Shown here: positions 16,133 through 24,609 of the stretch, in pieces
How positions within the stretch are numbered: the first letter of the stretch is position 1
How the letters are laid out: every line of letters starts with the position of its first letter
Source: Candidatus Aminicenantes bacterium UBA2190
Lineage (GTDB): Bacteria > Acidobacteriota > Aminicenantia > UBA2199
Reading direction: 5' to 3'
NCBI GenBank assembly: GCA_002335385.1
Contig: DCVK01000021.1
Coordinates: 1-54,452, forward strand
Length of the DNA: 54,452 nt
Program-made: the position numbers and the translations under genes
The notes under the pieces: model-generated
Seen by the model: only the letters and a program-made list of their open reading frames with translations
What the model was told of the DNA's origin: nothing
Databases searched by the model: none

Positions 16133-16166
16133 ATCGGGGGCAATCCGGGCGCGGTTGCCGTCAATC

Positions 16167-16196
16167 TTGACAATGGGGAAAGAATTTAATTATAAT
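16167..16196 (+). promoter_or_regulatory. Consensus sigma-70 promoter for the TPR protein
   Basis: TTGACA at 16167-16172 and TATAAT at 16191-16196, 18-nt spacer; both hexamers are perfect consensus. It is back to back with the M16 promoter. Confidence 0.88.
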
Positions 16197-16232
16197 GAAT
16201 CCTTAAGTCCAACAAATGCGGAGGAACCCGTC

Positions 16233-17240
16233 ATGAAAAAAGCCGCCTTTTTGATCATCCCGATCCTGGTGTTCAGCATTGCCCTGGCCTTCGCCATCGA
16301 CAAGGAACAGGTCGACACCTGGACCGCCCTGGTCGGCGAGAAAGATCTACAGACAAAAATGCAGAAGCTTGAGGCCTACTATAATAAATACGGAGCCAGG
16401 GAAGACCGCTATTCCATGTACATGTACGTGTACCTGGCCCAGACCTCCTACCTTCTGCAGCAGTACGAGAAGACCATCCAGTTCGGGGAGAAAGCGCTGG
16501 TCTACAAGGAGATCGACGCCAGCAACAAGCTGCCGCTTTACCTCTACCTGGCCAATGCCTACAACCTGACCAAGCAGGACCTGGACAAGGCTTTCAGTTA
16601 CGCCGAGCAGATCGTCACCCTGGCCAACTCGCTGCGCAGCACCAACGCGGGCAATTCCGCCATGGACATCAACTACACCGCTCCCGCCCTGCGCATCCAG
16701 GTACAGCTGCTGGCGGCCAAGGCCCAGGACCCGCAGAAAGCCGTCAGTGCCCTGAACAAGGCCATCGAGGCATTCAAGCTGGACAATTCCGACAAATCGG
16801 GCAATTTCATCGTCCGCTTAAGCGACCACCTGAGCAAGAACGACCAGATCGAGGATGCCATCCGCGGCCTGGAGGCACTGACCGAAGAGAAGCCGAACGC
16901 CGATTACCACAAGCTGCTCGGCGTCTGGTATGCCCGGATCAAGAACAACCCCAAGGCTATCGAGAATTTCAAGGCTTCCTACGCGCAGAAAAAGAACGCC
17001 CAGGTGGCCTATAACCTCGGCATCCTGCTCAACCAGAACCTGGAGATTGACGCCGCCATCGAATACCTGGCCGAGGCTCATCTGCTGAACGACGAAAAAT
17101 ATTCCCCTGAGGCCCTGAAGCTTCTCGACCATCTCGTATTCTTTGAAAAGACCAAGGGGCAGCCGCAAGCGGAGCAGGAAAAACTGTACAACGAGATCCT
17201 GGCCGCAGCCAGGGCGCGCCTGGATGGGGCGCAGAACTGA
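16233..17240 (+). CDS. Exported tetratricopeptide-repeat protein
   Basis: 335 residues. ATG 16233 follows GCGGAGGAA and starts a signal peptide (KKAAFLIIPILVFSIALAFA). The mature protein is almost entirely helical pairs of TPR type, for example YLAQTSYLLQQYEKTIQFGEKAL, YLYLANAYNLTKQDLDKAFSYAEQI and AYNLGILLNQNLEIDAAIEYLAEAH. TPR arrays bind other proteins; here the partner would be periplasmic. A consensus promoter suggests high expression. It ends with TGA directly abutting the stop of the convergent SelB-like gene. Confidence 0.88.
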   Translation: MKKAAFLIIPILVFSIALAFAIDKEQVDTWTALVGEKDLQTKMQKLEAYYNKYGAREDRYSMYMYVYLAQTSYLLQQYEKTIQFGEKALVYKEIDASNKLPLYLYLANAYNLTKQDLDKAFSYAEQIVTLANSLRSTNAGNSAMDINYTAPALRIQVQLLAAKAQDPQKAVSALNKAIEAFKLDNSDKSGNFIVRLSDHLSKNDQIEDAIRGLEALTEEKPNADYHKLLGVWYARIKNNPKAIENFKASYAQKKNAQVAYNLGILLNQNLEIDAAIEYLAEAHLLNDEKYSPEALKLLDHLVFFEKTKGQPQAEQEKLYNEILAAARARLDGAQN

Positions 17241-18284
17241 TCAGGCCCCGAGCAGAATCTTTCTCTGGTTCCCCACCCGGCAGGTAATGTTCTGCCGGTC
17301 CCAGTATTCAAAAAGCACGATCAGGTATTTCCGGCTGTAGGCGGTCATGTCGCGCAGGTCATCAAAGGTCAGGATATCACCCTGATTGCGCTTGAACTTT
17401 TTCAGGCGGTTGATGATCTTGGCATATTCCTCGCTGAAGATGAAATGGCGTTCATCCAGCTGCAGGAATTTCCCCTCGTTGAGCAGGGTCCACAGGGCAT
17501 CATTGATCTGCTTGAGGGAATAGGCGGTGTTCTTGCTCACGTTCTCGAAGGTGAAGATCGGCAGCTTGTTCGCCCGCAGGACCTTCTCGATATCGGCCAT
17601 GCGCGCCTTTTCCTCCTCGCTCAACGGCAGTTGCGAAAAGACCAGGGCCTGAGGCAGGATGCGGCAGGGGAACTCCTGGCTGTTCTTTTTCAGCAGGTAC
17701 CTGAAGAAGACCGATTCCTGGGGGGCCTTGACCGCCTTTTCCAGGAGGGTGAATTTCACGGTCCGCTCGCGGCCCTCGTAGGCCTGGCGCAATACCTTCT
17801 CCATGGCGGCGAGGCTTTCCCGGAAGTGATCCCAGGAAGTGACGAACAGGTAATTGAGGTTGATCACCTTCGCCTCCCGCGCCAGTTCCAGTTCGGTCAA
17901 CATGTCGACGGCCTCGTGCCGCTCCAGGGAAAAAAAGTACAGCAGCCCCTCCATTTCCAGGAAATTCTCGACAGTCAGCAGGGCGGGGACGATCTGGGGG
18001 AAACCCTTGCCTTCGATGCCTTCGAGGACCTCCGTCATGCGCTTCAGTTTCCTCTGGTTGTACTGCGAGAGGACGGGCAGCAGCACGGTGAAGGAACCCC
18101 GGGCATTCTTGAATTCGATCCGCTGGAGGAAAGTCAGCTCGACCTGGCTCTTGAAATGGACGGCAAAGAGGCTGGGGCCGATGCTGCGGAAGCTGGCCGG
18201 GAGATTCTTGCCGTCCACCTGGACATTCCCCTGGAAAGCGGCCTGGGAATGGGCCATGCGGATGAAATAGGCGGTGAATCTCAT
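17241..18284 (-). CDS. SelB-like winged-helix protein lacking the GTPase domain
   Basis: 347 residues. The last ~100 residues read like the final two winged-helix domains of the selenocysteine elongation factor SelB: ILRANKLPIFTF-type helix, then ILTFDDLRDMTAYSRKY and LFEYWDRQNITCRVGNQR, matching the SelB ending (FRDLxxTSRKYAxxLLEYFDRxxxTxRVGDxR). The N-terminal 200 residues show beta-rich and helical segments but no G1-G5 GTP-binding motifs, so this is not a working SelB. Possibly a degenerate or repurposed RNA/DNA-binding module. It follows the CslA-like gene by 61 nt on the same strand. The C-terminal resemblance is clear; any function is unknown. Confidence 0.6.
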   Translation of the reverse strand: MRFTAYFIRMAHSQAAFQGNVQVDGKNLPASFRSIGPSLFAVHFKSQVELTFLQRIEFKNARGSFTVLLPVLSQYNQRKLKRMTEVLEGIEGKGFPQIVPALLTVENFLEMEGLLYFFSLERHEAVDMLTELELAREAKVINLNYLFVTSWDHFRESLAAMEKVLRQAYEGRERTVKFTLLEKAVKAPQESVFFRYLLKKNSQEFPCRILPQALVFSQLPLSEEEKARMADIEKVLRANKLPIFTFENVSKNTAYSLKQINDALWTLLNEGKFLQLDERHFIFSEEYAKIINRLKKFKRNQGDILTFDDLRDMTAYSRKYLIVLFEYWDRQNITCRVGNQRKILLGA

Positions 18285-18345
18285 CAGCCGTCACAGCGAC
18301 CGGGACGCGAACGGCGGCATCGGGGCGGACATGATCGATCCGGGA

Positions 18346-19845
18346 TCAGCCGGCGATGCTGACGCTGGCTTTCTTGACCAGGACCCTGTGCTTGAATATC
18401 GTCGACAGTGAAAGGAAGGAGATGTAGAGATACCCGTACTGGAACATCATGAGGAAGGGCAGGGTGAGCCAGATCCCCTCGCCGACGCAGATGATTACGG
18501 CAAAGGTGAAATAAAAGCCCAGGGCCAGCTCCAAGGCGGTGATCATGAGGTTCTTGTTGCCCTTGTATTTCTTGGTCGTCCAATTGTCGTTCTTCTTTTC
18601 AATGCCGAACTTGGGCGTGCGCACGAATTCCGATTCCTTGTTCATCAGGGCTTCCAGGACGGCGAACGAGTTGTTCACCGAAAGCCCGATGCCCAGCCCC
18701 ATGAGCAAGGGCAGATACTTGAACGTAGCGGTCCAGTTGGAATACAGCTCTTTCTGGGAAACGATATAGAACGCCGTGACCGAGGCGGTGGCCATCAGGA
18801 ACAGGGGGACGTCGTAGATGAACATCTGCCCCCAGTTCATGTTGCGGCGCATCAGGACCACCGGCAGGATGGAAACCGACAGCGGCACCATCAGCAGGTA
18901 GGCGATGTTGGCGGCCAGGTGGAAGAAGGCCTCCACCTTGACACGCAGCGGCAGCCGGGCGCGAAAGATCTTGGGCAGGAGCTTCTTGGCGGTCTGGATA
19001 GACCCCTTGGCCCAGCGGTGCTGCTGCGCCTTGAAGGCCACCACATCCACCGGCAGTTCGGCCGGCACCGAATGCTCGGGGAGGTAGATGAACTGCCAGC
19101 CCTTCATCTGCGTGCGGTAGCTCAGGTCAAGGTCCTCGGTCAACGTATCATGCTGCCAGCCGCCGCCGTCGCTGATGGCGGCCTTGCGCCAGATGCCGGC
19201 GGTGCCGTTGAAATTGAAGAAACGGCCGGAGCGGTTGCGGGCCGTGTGTTCGATGACGAAGTGGCCGTCAAGGAAGATCGACTGCAGGTTGGTGATCAGC
19301 GAGAAGTTGCGGTTGAGGTGGCTCCAGCGCATCTGCACCATGCCGACGTTGGCCGCGGTGAAGAAATGGATGGTGTTCTGCAGGAAATGCTTGTGGGGGA
19401 CGAAGTCGGCGTCGAAGACGGCGATGAACTCGCCCTTGGCCACCTTCATGCCCTCCTCCAGGGCGCCGGCCTTGAAGCCGTTGCGGTTCTGGCGATGCAG
19501 GTAGCAGATGTCCACGCCCTGCTTCCTGTAGAATTCGACGCGCCGCGAAGCGATGGCCACCGTTTCGTCGGTGGAATCGTCCAGCACCTGGAACTCCAGT
19601 AGCTCCCGGGGATAATCCATCTTCACCACGGCGTCGATCAGGCGCTCGGCCACGTACATCTCGTTGTACATGGGCAATTGGATGGTCACCCGCGGCAGAT
19701 CCACGAACAGACGCTCGGGTTTGGCCACGGCCTTTTTGTTTTTGTAGTAAAGATAGACCATGAGATACCGGTGCGCGCCGAAAACGGCCAGGATCGAAAG
19801 CACCACGAAATAAAGCACCACCACCAATTCGTTTAGGTTTTCCAT
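18346..19845 (-). CDS. CslA-like family 2 glycosyltransferase (processive type)
   Basis: 499 residues, membrane-embedded. An N-terminal helix precedes the GT2 domain, which has VLDDSTDET (D89-D90), FDADFVP (D145-D147), TEDLDLSYR (236 onward) and QQHRWAKGS (274 onward), the D,D,D,QxxRW set of processive polysaccharide synthases. Four to five helices follow. The closest architecture is the cellulose-synthase-like A/glucomannan synthase type. It would polymerise or transfer hexoses from NDP-sugars across the inner membrane. No c-di-GMP PilZ domain is attached. It has its own strong promoter. Confidence 0.9.
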   Translation of the reverse strand: MENLNELVVVLYFVVLSILAVFGAHRYLMVYLYYKNKKAVAKPERLFVDLPRVTIQLPMYNEMYVAERLIDAVVKMDYPRELLEFQVLDDSTDETVAIASRRVEFYRKQGVDICYLHRQNRNGFKAGALEEGMKVAKGEFIAVFDADFVPHKHFLQNTIHFFTAANVGMVQMRWSHLNRNFSLITNLQSIFLDGHFVIEHTARNRSGRFFNFNGTAGIWRKAAISDGGGWQHDTLTEDLDLSYRTQMKGWQFIYLPEHSVPAELPVDVVAFKAQQHRWAKGSIQTAKKLLPKIFRARLPLRVKVEAFFHLAANIAYLLMVPLSVSILPVVLMRRNMNWGQMFIYDVPLFLMATASVTAFYIVSQKELYSNWTATFKYLPLLMGLGIGLSVNNSFAVLEALMNKESEFVRTPKFGIEKKNDNWTTKKYKGNKNLMITALELALGFYFTFAVIICVGEGIWLTLPFLMMFQYGYLYISFLSLSTIFKHRVLVKKASVSIAG

Positions 19846-19878
19846 TCATTCCCCATTGAGGTCACAATCGAAGCCGGA

Positions 19879-19907
19879 ATTATACATCAAAACGAAGAAC
19901 GGTTCAA
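19879..19907 (-). promoter_or_regulatory. Sigma-70 promoter for the CslA-like gene
   Basis: Minus strand TTGAAC (19907-19902), 17-nt spacer, TATAAT (19884-19879). The start codon is 33 nt downstream. Confidence 0.8.
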
Positions 19908-19931
19908 GGGCCGGCAGCGGGAAGAAGAAAA

Positions 19932-20006
19932 TCGGGGTGAGAGGATTTGAACCTCCGGCCTTTCCGACCCGAACGGAACGCGCTAGCCAGTCTGCGCTAC
20001 ACCCCG
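19932..20006 (-). tRNA. tRNA-Pro (anticodon CGG)
   Basis: Minus-strand cloverleaf: acceptor CGGGGTG/CACCCCG, D arm GCGC/GCGC, anticodon stem TTCCG/CGGAA with loop TTCGGGT (CGG), T arm GGAGG/CCTCT with loop TTCAAAT. CCA is not encoded. Confidence 0.95.
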
Positions 20007-20023
20007 TGATCAGGATAAACTGC

Positions 20024-20052
20024 ATTGTATCATAAATGAGGGGATTTGTGAA
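20024..20052 (-). promoter_or_regulatory. Sigma-70 promoter for tRNA-Pro
   Basis: Minus strand TTCACA (20052-20047), 17-nt spacer, TACAAT (20029-20024), 17 nt before the tRNA. The stretch 20053-20169 between this and the purH promoter is GC-rich and holds nothing I recognise. Confidence 0.65.
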
Positions 20053-20169
20053 ACCCGCCGTGTTCAGGGACATGGAAGGACCGACCGGGGGAGCCTCGTC
20101 CCGCCGGCACGAAACCCGCGTCGGCCCCTCGTTCCCCTTGGGCGAAGCGCGGGACCGCGCGCCCGGATT

Positions 20170-20198
20170 TTGCTTCGCGGCCCGCAACACGTTATAAT
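20170..20198 (+). promoter_or_regulatory. Sigma-70 promoter for purH
   Basis: TTGCTT at 20170-20175, 17-nt spacer, TATAAT at 20193-20198; a GCGGAGGA ribosome site and ATG 20222 follow. No purine riboswitch-like structure fits in the 23-nt leader. Confidence 0.8.
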
Positions 20199-20221
20199 GG
20201 GGGCCTAGCGGAGGAACTACC

Positions 20222-21742
20222 ATGAAGCGGGCATTGATCAGCGTCTATCACAAGGAGAAGATCGACGGCATCGCCGCCGTTCTGCACAGCGCCGGCTGGG
20301 AGATCGTCTCCACCGGGGGCACGGCCGCCTTTCTCCGGGAGAGGAACATCCCGGTCACCGAGGTCTCCGGCATCACCAACTTTCCGGAGATCCTTGACGG
20401 CCGGGTCAAGACCCTGCATCCGCTGATCTTCGGTCCCATCCTGGCCAGGAAGACCGCCGGCCACCTGAAGCAGCTCGAGGAATTCCACGCCGGCAAGATC
20501 GACCTGGTGATCATCAATTTCTATCCCTTCGAGGCGGCCCTGGAAAACGGCGCCGGCGACACGGACGTCATGCTGGAGAATATCGATATCGGCGGTCCGG
20601 CCCTGGTGCGCGCCGCGGCAAAGAACTTCAAGGATACCCTGGTCCTGATCGACGAAAAGGACTACGCGCCGGTCATCGCCGCGGTCGAGGGCGGCGTCGA
20701 AATCGCGCCCGAGCTGAGAAAACGCCTGGCGCAGAAGGCCTTCGCCTATACTTCTTTCTACGACTCGCTGGTCGCCGGCTACCTCGCCGCCGGCCAGGAG
20801 GACCACCCCGATTTCGTGACCCTTGCCGGCCGCCGGACGCGTTCGCTGCGTTATGGCGAGAACCCTCACCAGTCGGCATTCCTGGCCATCCGCGACCGCC
20901 GCTCCCCCTTTTGGGACATCAACCAGTTGCACGGCAAGGAGCTGTCCTTCAACAACATACTCGACATGGCCATGATGTACGAGCTGCTGAACGACTTCCA
21001 GGGCAAGAAGCATTTCGCGTCCGTCGTCAAGCACCAGAACCCCTGCGGCGCCGCCGTCGCTCCCGACCAGGCGGCGGCCTTCCAGGCGGCCTTTGCCGGC
21101 GACCCGCGCTCCGCTTTCGGCGGCATCGTCGGCTTCAACCATCGCCTCGAGATCGAAACCGCCGCGGCCATGGCCGATATCTTCTTCGAGGTCATCCTCG
21201 CCCCGGACTTCTCCGACGAGGCGTTGAAGCTTCTGCGCAAAAAAAAGAACCTGCGCCTGATCCGCATGCCGGCCGGCTACGTCGAGAGGTCCGATTTCAA
21301 GACCATCCCCGGCGGTTTCGTCCACCAGAGCCGGGACATCCGCCCCTTCGCTGTCGAGGCTTTCGAACTCAAGGCCGGCCACCCGCTGGGCAGGAAGGAA
21401 AAAGCCGACGTCGAGTTCGGCTGGAAGATCATCAAGTACGTGAAGTCGAACGGCATCATCATCGTCAGGAATCTGCAGCTCCTCGGCGTGGGCGCCGGAC
21501 AGGCCAGCCGCATCGACTCGGTGGAGCTGGCCATCGGCAAGAGCCAGACGCCGGTGACCGGCGCCGTGCTGCTTTCTGACGCCTTCTTCCCCTTTCCCGA
21601 CTCGATCGAGCTTGCCGCCCGGCACAAGATCGCCGTCGTGGTCGAAACCGGAGGCTCGATCAGGGACACCGACGTGATCCTGACGGCACAAAAGCTGAAC
21701 GTGTCACTCGTATTCACCGGCATCCGCCACTTCCGCCATTGA
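20222..21742 (+). CDS. purH: Bifunctional AICAR transformylase / IMP cyclohydrolase
   Basis: Catalyses the last two steps of purine synthesis, AICAR to FAICAR to IMP, in the cytosol. The 506 residues are the normal full length. The N-terminal cyclohydrolase half has ISVYHKEKI, STGGTAAFL, EVSGITNFPEILDGRVKTLHP and INFYPFE. The transformylase half has LRYGENPHQSA, the catalytic KHQNPCGAA, AFGGIVGFN and a near-C-terminal GGSIRD. No other pur gene is nearby; it stands alone with its own promoter. The following glycosyltransferase gene starts within about 40 nt and could be read through. Confidence 0.97.
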   Translation: MKRALISVYHKEKIDGIAAVLHSAGWEIVSTGGTAAFLRERNIPVTEVSGITNFPEILDGRVKTLHPLIFGPILARKTAGHLKQLEEFHAGKIDLVIINFYPFEAALENGAGDTDVMLENIDIGGPALVRAAAKNFKDTLVLIDEKDYAPVIAAVEGGVEIAPELRKRLAQKAFAYTSFYDSLVAGYLAAGQEDHPDFVTLAGRRTRSLRYGENPHQSAFLAIRDRRSPFWDINQLHGKELSFNNILDMAMMYELLNDFQGKKHFASVVKHQNPCGAAVAPDQAAAFQAAFAGDPRSAFGGIVGFNHRLEIETAAAMADIFFEVILAPDFSDEALKLLRKKKNLRLIRMPAGYVERSDFKTIPGGFVHQSRDIRPFAVEAFELKAGHPLGRKEKADVEFGWKIIKYVKSNGIIIVRNLQLLGVGAGQASRIDSVELAIGKSQTPVTGAVLLSDAFFPFPDSIELAARHKIAVVVETGGSIRDTDVILTAQKLNVSLVFTGIRHFRH

Positions 21743-21778
21743 CGAGAGAGCGTCGGCATGGGACCTGAAGACACCGTC

Positions 21779-22585
21779 ATGAGGATATCGGCGGTCATCA
21801 TCACCTACAACGAGGAGGATCGCCTGCCCGGCGCCCTGGCCAGTCTCAGGGGGGTGGCCGACGAAGTGGTGGTGGTCGACTCCTACTCCGGCGACCGTAC
21901 CGTGGAGATCGCCCGCACCTCCGGTGCCCGTGTCCTGCAGAACCGCTTCGAGGACTACGGCCGGCAGAAGAACTTCGCCATGGAACAGGCCGCTCACGAA
22001 TGGATCCTCAACCTGGACGCCGACGAGCGCGTCTCTCCCGAGTTGAAGCGCGCCATCAGTGCTCTGAAGGAAAAAGGGGCCGCTGCCGGCCAGGCGGGCT
22101 TCGCAATTCAGCGCCGTACTCATTACCTGGGACGCTGGATCCGCCACTCGGGCTGGTATCCCGACCGCAAGGTCCGGCTCTTCAGAAAAAGCAACGCCTC
22201 GTGGCAGGGCAGGATCCATGAACGGCTGAATGTCACCGGCACCACCGCCTGCCTGCCCGGCGCCATTCTGCACTTCACGTACCGCGGCATTTCCGATCAT
22301 CTGAGCCGCATCAATCGCTATTCCTCCCTGCAGGCCGAAGAGATCGCTGAAAAAGGAAAGACGCTCCTCCTTTGCCGCGCATTGGTTCTGCCGGTCTCCA
22401 CGTTTGCCAGGCACTACCTCCTGAAACTCGGCTTCCTCGACGGTTTCCCCGGCTTCTTGATCGCCCTGTTTTCATCATGGGCGACCGCACTGAAATACTG
22501 CAAGGCCCTGGAATTGAAAAGGGCCGCGCGCCGCCACGGCAACGAACCCCCCACGGATGAGAATCCTCCATCTGGACTCAGGTAG
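21779..22585 (+). CDS. Family 2 glycosyltransferase, WaaE/KdtX-like
   Basis: 268 residues from ATG 21779 (an in-frame ATG at 21758 would add seven; neither has a good ribosome site). The GT2 domain shows ISAVIITYNEEDRLPGALASL, VVVDSYSGDRTVEIA, DYGRQKNFAME and NLDADERVS. This short form, ending in a hydrophobic C-terminal helix region (LVLPVSTFARHYLLKLGFLDG), is typical of LPS inner-core beta-glycosyltransferases. It overlaps the next glycosyltransferase by 29 nt, so the two probably act on the same cell-surface glycan. Acceptor and sugar unknown. Confidence 0.88.
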   Translation: MRISAVIITYNEEDRLPGALASLRGVADEVVVVDSYSGDRTVEIARTSGARVLQNRFEDYGRQKNFAMEQAAHEWILNLDADERVSPELKRAISALKEKGAAAGQAGFAIQRRTHYLGRWIRHSGWYPDRKVRLFRKSNASWQGRIHERLNVTGTTACLPGAILHFTYRGISDHLSRINRYSSLQAEEIAEKGKTLLLCRALVLPVSTFARHYLLKLGFLDGFPGFLIALFSSWATALKYCKALELKRAARRHGNEPPTDENPPSGLR

Positions 22586-23630
22586 GGATTGGCGCGGCGG
22601 CCAGCAACAGCTGCTCTACCTGCTGGATTACCTGGGCGAGTCGGGCCGTGCGACCGCGGCCGTCTGCCGTGCCGGCAGCCCGTTGCCCGACAGGCTGCTC
22701 GCGGAAGGCATCCCTTTCCATCCATGGCTGGCCGCGGGCGAAGGGCCGGCCCGGAGCATCGCCCGCTTGGAAAAAGCCGTCGCGGCCTTCCGGCCCGACC
22801 TCATCCATTGCCACGACGCCCGAAGCATACTGCCCGGATTGTGGGTGGGCCGGCGGCGGCGAAAGATCGTGATCGCCCATCGCCGGGTCGATTTCCCGGT
22901 GGGACGGCTGGCAGTCCTGCTGAAATACCGCCCGCTGGACGCGGTCATTGCCGTATCGCAGAGGATCAAGGACATCCTGTCCGCCGCCGGGCTGTCCGCC
23001 GCCAAGACTTTCGTGGTCCCCGACGGCATCGACCTGGCCCGCTTCGCCTCCGTTGCCGACCCCGGCCGGGCGCGAGCCCGCCTGGGCATCCCGGGGACAG
23101 CTTTTCATGTCGGCAGCGCCGGCAGCCTGGTCGATCACAAAGGACACATCTACCTTCTCGAAGCGGCCGCCAGGCTCATCCCCGCTTTTCCCGATCTGTA
23201 TTTCTCCATTGCCGGCGAAGGCCCATTACGCCGGCTCCTGGAAAGAAGGATTTCGGAGTTGGGCCTCGGCAAGCGCTTCAGGCTGCCGGGATTCACCGCC
23301 GACATGCCCGCGTATTTTCATTCGCTGGACGTCTACGCTCATCCTTCGAAATTGGAGGGGCTGGGTTCGGCCGTTATCGAAGCCATGGCATGCGGCCGGC
23401 CGGTGGTCGCGGCCGCCAGCGGCGGCATTCCCGAGATCGTGCTCGGACACGGGATCCTGGTACCCCCCCAGGACCCGGAAGCACTGGCCGGCGGGCTGGA
23501 AACCCTCCTGCGTTCTCCGCAAGACCGGGCCAGCCTGGCGGCGCATTCTCTGGAACGCGCCAGGGAATTCGAATATCATGCCACGAACTCCGTTCTATCC
23601 GCCATCTACGAGCGCCTGACAGCAGGATGA
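22557..23630 (+). CDS. GT4-type glycosyltransferase
   Basis: 357 residues of the GT-B fold. The N-terminal domain opens RILHLDSGRDWRGGQQQLLYLL, the usual GT4 acceptor-side loop, with HCHDARS further on; the C-terminal domain has FVVPDGIDLARF, the HVGSAGSLVDHKG donor loop, SIAGEGPLRRLLE and the catalytic region HPSKLEGLGSAVIEAMACGRPVVA with its ExxxxxxxE pair. Retaining transfer from an NDP-sugar at the cytoplasmic membrane face, probably on LPS or similar. It overlaps the upstream GT2 gene. Confidence 0.92.
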   Translation: MRILHLDSGRDWRGGQQQLLYLLDYLGESGRATAAVCRAGSPLPDRLLAEGIPFHPWLAAGEGPARSIARLEKAVAAFRPDLIHCHDARSILPGLWVGRRRRKIVIAHRRVDFPVGRLAVLLKYRPLDAVIAVSQRIKDILSAAGLSAAKTFVVPDGIDLARFASVADPGRARARLGIPGTAFHVGSAGSLVDHKGHIYLLEAAARLIPAFPDLYFSIAGEGPLRRLLERRISELGLGKRFRLPGFTADMPAYFHSLDVYAHPSKLEGLGSAVIEAMACGRPVVAAASGGIPEIVLGHGILVPPQDPEALAGGLETLLRSPQDRASLAAHSLERAREFEYHATNSVLSAIYERLTAG

Positions 23631-23635
23631 GGGGC

Positions 23636-23664
23636 TTGCTTTCTCAGGCTTCCCCGGTTATAAT
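23636..23664 (+). promoter_or_regulatory. Sigma-70 promoter for the DUF2892 gene, leaderless geometry
   Basis: TTGCTT at 23636-23641, 17-nt spacer, TATAAT at 23659-23664. CGCATC then separates the -10 from ATG 23671, so the start codon coincides with the expected +1. Confidence 0.78.
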
Positions 23665-23670
23665 CGCATC

Positions 23671-23898
23671 ATGCCCAAGAAAGCGCAGTGCGGCACGGAC
23701 CAGGCGGCGAAGTGGATCCGCGTGATCATTTCGCTCGCCATCATCAGCGCCGGCATCTATTTCAAGAACTGGCTCGGCCTGCTGGGCATCATCACCCTGC
23801 TGAGCGCCTTCACCGGCTCTTGCCCTCTATGCCTGCACTTCGGCAGTCTGACGGACATGCGCATCCAGCGCAGCCGCCGTGCCGACGACGAGGAATAG
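23671..23898 (+). CDS. DUF2892-like small membrane protein
   Basis: 75 residues with two hydrophobic segments, WIRVIISLAIISAGIYF and LGLLGIITLLSAF, then TGSCPLCLHFG. That arrangement, including the GxCPLxxxFG ending, matches DUF2892 (YgaP-like membrane) proteins, which are often next to or fused with rhodanese domains; none is present here. Two cysteines three residues apart could face the periplasm. No Shine-Dalgarno exists; the perfect -10 6 nt upstream suggests translation from a leaderless message. Confidence 0.8.
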   Translation: MPKKAQCGTDQAAKWIRVIISLAIISAGIYFKNWLGLLGIITLLSAFTGSCPLCLHFGSLTDMRIQRSRRADDEE

Positions 23899-23923
23899 CC
23901 CGCCCCCCAACCCCGCCGGCGGC

Positions 23924-23952
23924 TTGACAAATTCCACGGTTTGTGCGATAAT
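23924..23952 (+). promoter_or_regulatory. Sigma-70 promoter for the lytic transglycosylase
   Basis: TTGACA at 23924-23929, 17-nt spacer, GATAAT at 23947-23952. An AAAGGA site precedes ATG 23985. Confidence 0.85.
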
Positions 23953-23984
23953 TCGCTTTTAGAAATCGAATCCAAAGGAAAACA

Positions 23985-24593
23985 ATGAACCCCCCCAAAA
24001 ACTTTCATGGAATTTTATTGTTTTTTATCGGCCTGTCGGGTATTTTCCTGGCCAGCGCCATTGTCCTATCGGCCCGCCAGGCCGAAAGCCGTAAGGCCAT
24101 TCAATCCCTGCAAGAGACCCTAGCCACTCTCAACGATAAACTCAGCACCCACCAGGATGCCATCGCCAAGACCGATTTTTACCGCTTCCAGGAGAACGTC
24201 TACCGCCTGCATGCCCCCGAGTTCGCCCACATCGCCGATTCAGTCTTCTCGCTGAGCCAGAAACACGGATTCAGCCCCTATCTGGTCATGGCCATCATCT
24301 TCGTCGAAAGCCGCTTCGACCGCCGCGCCGTTTCCAGGGCCGGGGCCTGCGGCCTGATGCAGGTGAATTACTCGGTCTGGAAGAACGAACTGAACATCGA
24401 CCGCAAGAAGCTTTTTCAGATCGACTACAACATCGAGCTCGGGCTGATCATCCTGAAAGGCTATCTGCTGGAAACCCGGGGAGATATCATCCGCGCCCTG
24501 ATCCTGTACAACAACGGCTATAACTACACCGGCAACAATTACCACGAAAAAGTGCTCGCCTCCCGTTATTGCCAACACGCCGACATCGGCTGA
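23985..24593 (+). CDS. Lytic transglycosylase, SLT family, membrane-anchored
   Basis: 202 residues. One N-terminal helix (GILLFFIGLSGIFLASAIVL) anchors the protein with its body in the periplasm, followed by a short coiled-coil-like stretch with QSLQETLATLNDKL. The SLT domain has the catalytic Glu in VESRFDRRAVSRAGACGLMQV (E near residue 108), and later IELGLIILKGYL and LYNNG. It cleaves the MurNAc-GlcNAc bond of peptidoglycan, forming 1,6-anhydro ends. It has its own promoter. The downstream A2M gene begins 126 nt later with a separate promoter; both act at the cell wall. Confidence 0.93.
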   Translation: MNPPKNFHGILLFFIGLSGIFLASAIVLSARQAESRKAIQSLQETLATLNDKLSTHQDAIAKTDFYRFQENVYRLHAPEFAHIADSVFSLSQKHGFSPYLVMAIIFVESRFDRRAVSRAGACGLMQVNYSVWKNELNIDRKKLFQIDYNIELGLIILKGYLLETRGDIIRALILYNNGYNYTGNNYHEKVLASRYCQHADIG

Positions 24594-24609
24594 ACCGTTT
24601 GCTTCCGAG

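Noticed and set aside
20053..20169. GC-rich stretch between the tRNA-Pro and purH promoters with partial inverted repeats such as CGGCACGAAACCCGCG
   Set aside because: The pairings are short and interrupted; no T run or known riboswitch core can be drawn. I see nothing definite in it.
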